Positions 63,558-64,000 of a DNA stretch of 64,000 bases are shown here, piece by piece. The stretch's first letter is position 1; every line of letters starts with the position of its first letter. Under the pieces are notes generated by a model that saw only the letters and a program-made list of their open reading frames with translations, was not told the origin of the DNA and did not search any database. This DNA comes from Eurosta solidaginis (Eukaryota > Arthropoda > Insecta > Diptera > Tephritidae). Location of the stretch: assembly GCF_040869045.1 (NCBI RefSeq), contig NC_090322.1, positions 77,771,675-77,835,674 on the forward strand. Direction: 5' to 3'. A program made the position numbers and the translations under genes.

Positions 63558-64000
63558 CTGTAAGTGAAAGAGAAAACAAATTCAAATTTTAAACTTATAT
63601 GTATCGCTAAACCATATTAAACTTAATTAAATTAAACAACTTTGTAAAAGAATAACATTTATTCAGTTATAACCTTCCTTGTTAACAAGGCATCTTAGTT
63701 ACGATATTTCTATTAGGATATCGCACCCCCGCTTCAGAAGTGACACAACTCAAAAAAATCAATTTCTGGTATTAAGGCATTTTTGAATGGTATAAGTTTA
63801 GTCCCATACGCTAGAAAACCGACACAACCTAAATGTTCAAAGCTTTCCGGCCCCAAGTGACAGTTTTGAACTTTGGTATTTAGCTCTAGCAAAACGTCCT
63901 GAAACGACACATTTATTATTGTGTCATTTTTAAAATTTTTTTAAGCCAATTAATTCGAGTTGGGTCATTTCTGATAAAATTATTTAGTGGAATAATTTTG
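63558..64000. other. Window edge, no gene seen
   Basis: AT-rich. It would hold the intron upstream of the JADE-type exon at 63557 on the minus strand. No further exon recognised before the window ends. Confidence 0.4.

Noticed and set aside
1..64000. CRISPR arrays, operons, bacterial toxin-antitoxin or phage defence systems
   Set aside because: All coding sequence is eukaryotic in style (introns, fly domains, eukaryotic transposons). The tandem repeats lack unique spacers.

Overview
This 64 kb window looks like transposon-packed heterochromatin or a repeat-rich intergenic/intronic region of a higher dipteran fly. The basis is AT-rich sequence, short GT-AG introns, MADF and MADF-BESS coding sequences, jockey-type retrotransposon 3' ends with (CAA)n tails, BEL/Pao, mdg1/412-like, PIF/Harbinger, hAT, Merlin and Helitron/DINE-like elements, and decayed pieces of recognisable fly genes (a rhinoceros/JADE-type PHD gene and a Sec24C/D-type gene). 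A tephritid fruit fly is my best guess, but that is inference. I see no bacterial gene, rRNA, canonical tRNA or CRISPR array, and no clearly intact host gene.

Layout. 1-1.2 kb: jockey-type fragments and a hairpin element. 1.24-2.88 kb and 13.48-13.78 kb: exons of one unrecognised acidic protein gene. Splice phase is conserved across a 10.6 kb intron full of transposons, but the frame carries stops and shifts. Inside that intron sits a coding-competent-looking PIF/Harbinger element (about 7.72-13.42 kb; MADF-BESS protein plus a 403-aa transposase), whose own transposase intron is stuffed with a jockey remnant. 13.8-14.6 kb: a tandem duplication carrying a MITE. 15.4-21.6 kb: a non-LTR element with RNase H, split by a hAT pseudogene. 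21.9-24.1 kb: short repeats.

24.16-51.90 kb is the centrepiece: one BEL/Pao LTR retrotransposon with two LTRs and a 5-bp target duplication (CGCTG). Its gag is split by an mdg1/412-like LTR element (30,784-45,769; GTGA duplication). That element's pol is split by a CR1-like non-LTR element (35,246-42,497; AAATGT duplication), whose ORF2 is split by a PIF/Harbinger element (37,659-40,597; TAA duplication). Further insertions in the BEL element are a tRNA-derived SINE in the 5' LTR, a hAT-type MITE in the 3' LTR, a deleted Harbinger that itself holds a solo LTR and a foldback MITE, and another Harbinger remnant in gag.

51.9-55.5 kb: MITEs, a MADF fragment and a large palindromic foldback cluster. 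55.5-55.95 kb: a three-copy tandem repeat whose monomers look like exon plus intron. 56-59.6 kb: head-to-tail Helitron/DINE-like units carrying an approximately 89-bp satellite. 60-60.9 kb: an intact Merlin (ISXO2-like) transposase followed by two histone-type 3' stem-loops. 61.6-63.56 kb: pseudogene pieces of a Sec24C/D-type gene and a rhinoceros/JADE-type gene, fused on the minus strand.

The genes do not form a pathway: almost all coding capacity belongs to mobile elements. The likeliest functional coding sequences are the Harbinger pair at 8.0-13.2 kb, the Harbinger pair at 37.9-40.4 kb (one frameshift in each gene), the mdg1-like gag, and the Merlin transposase.
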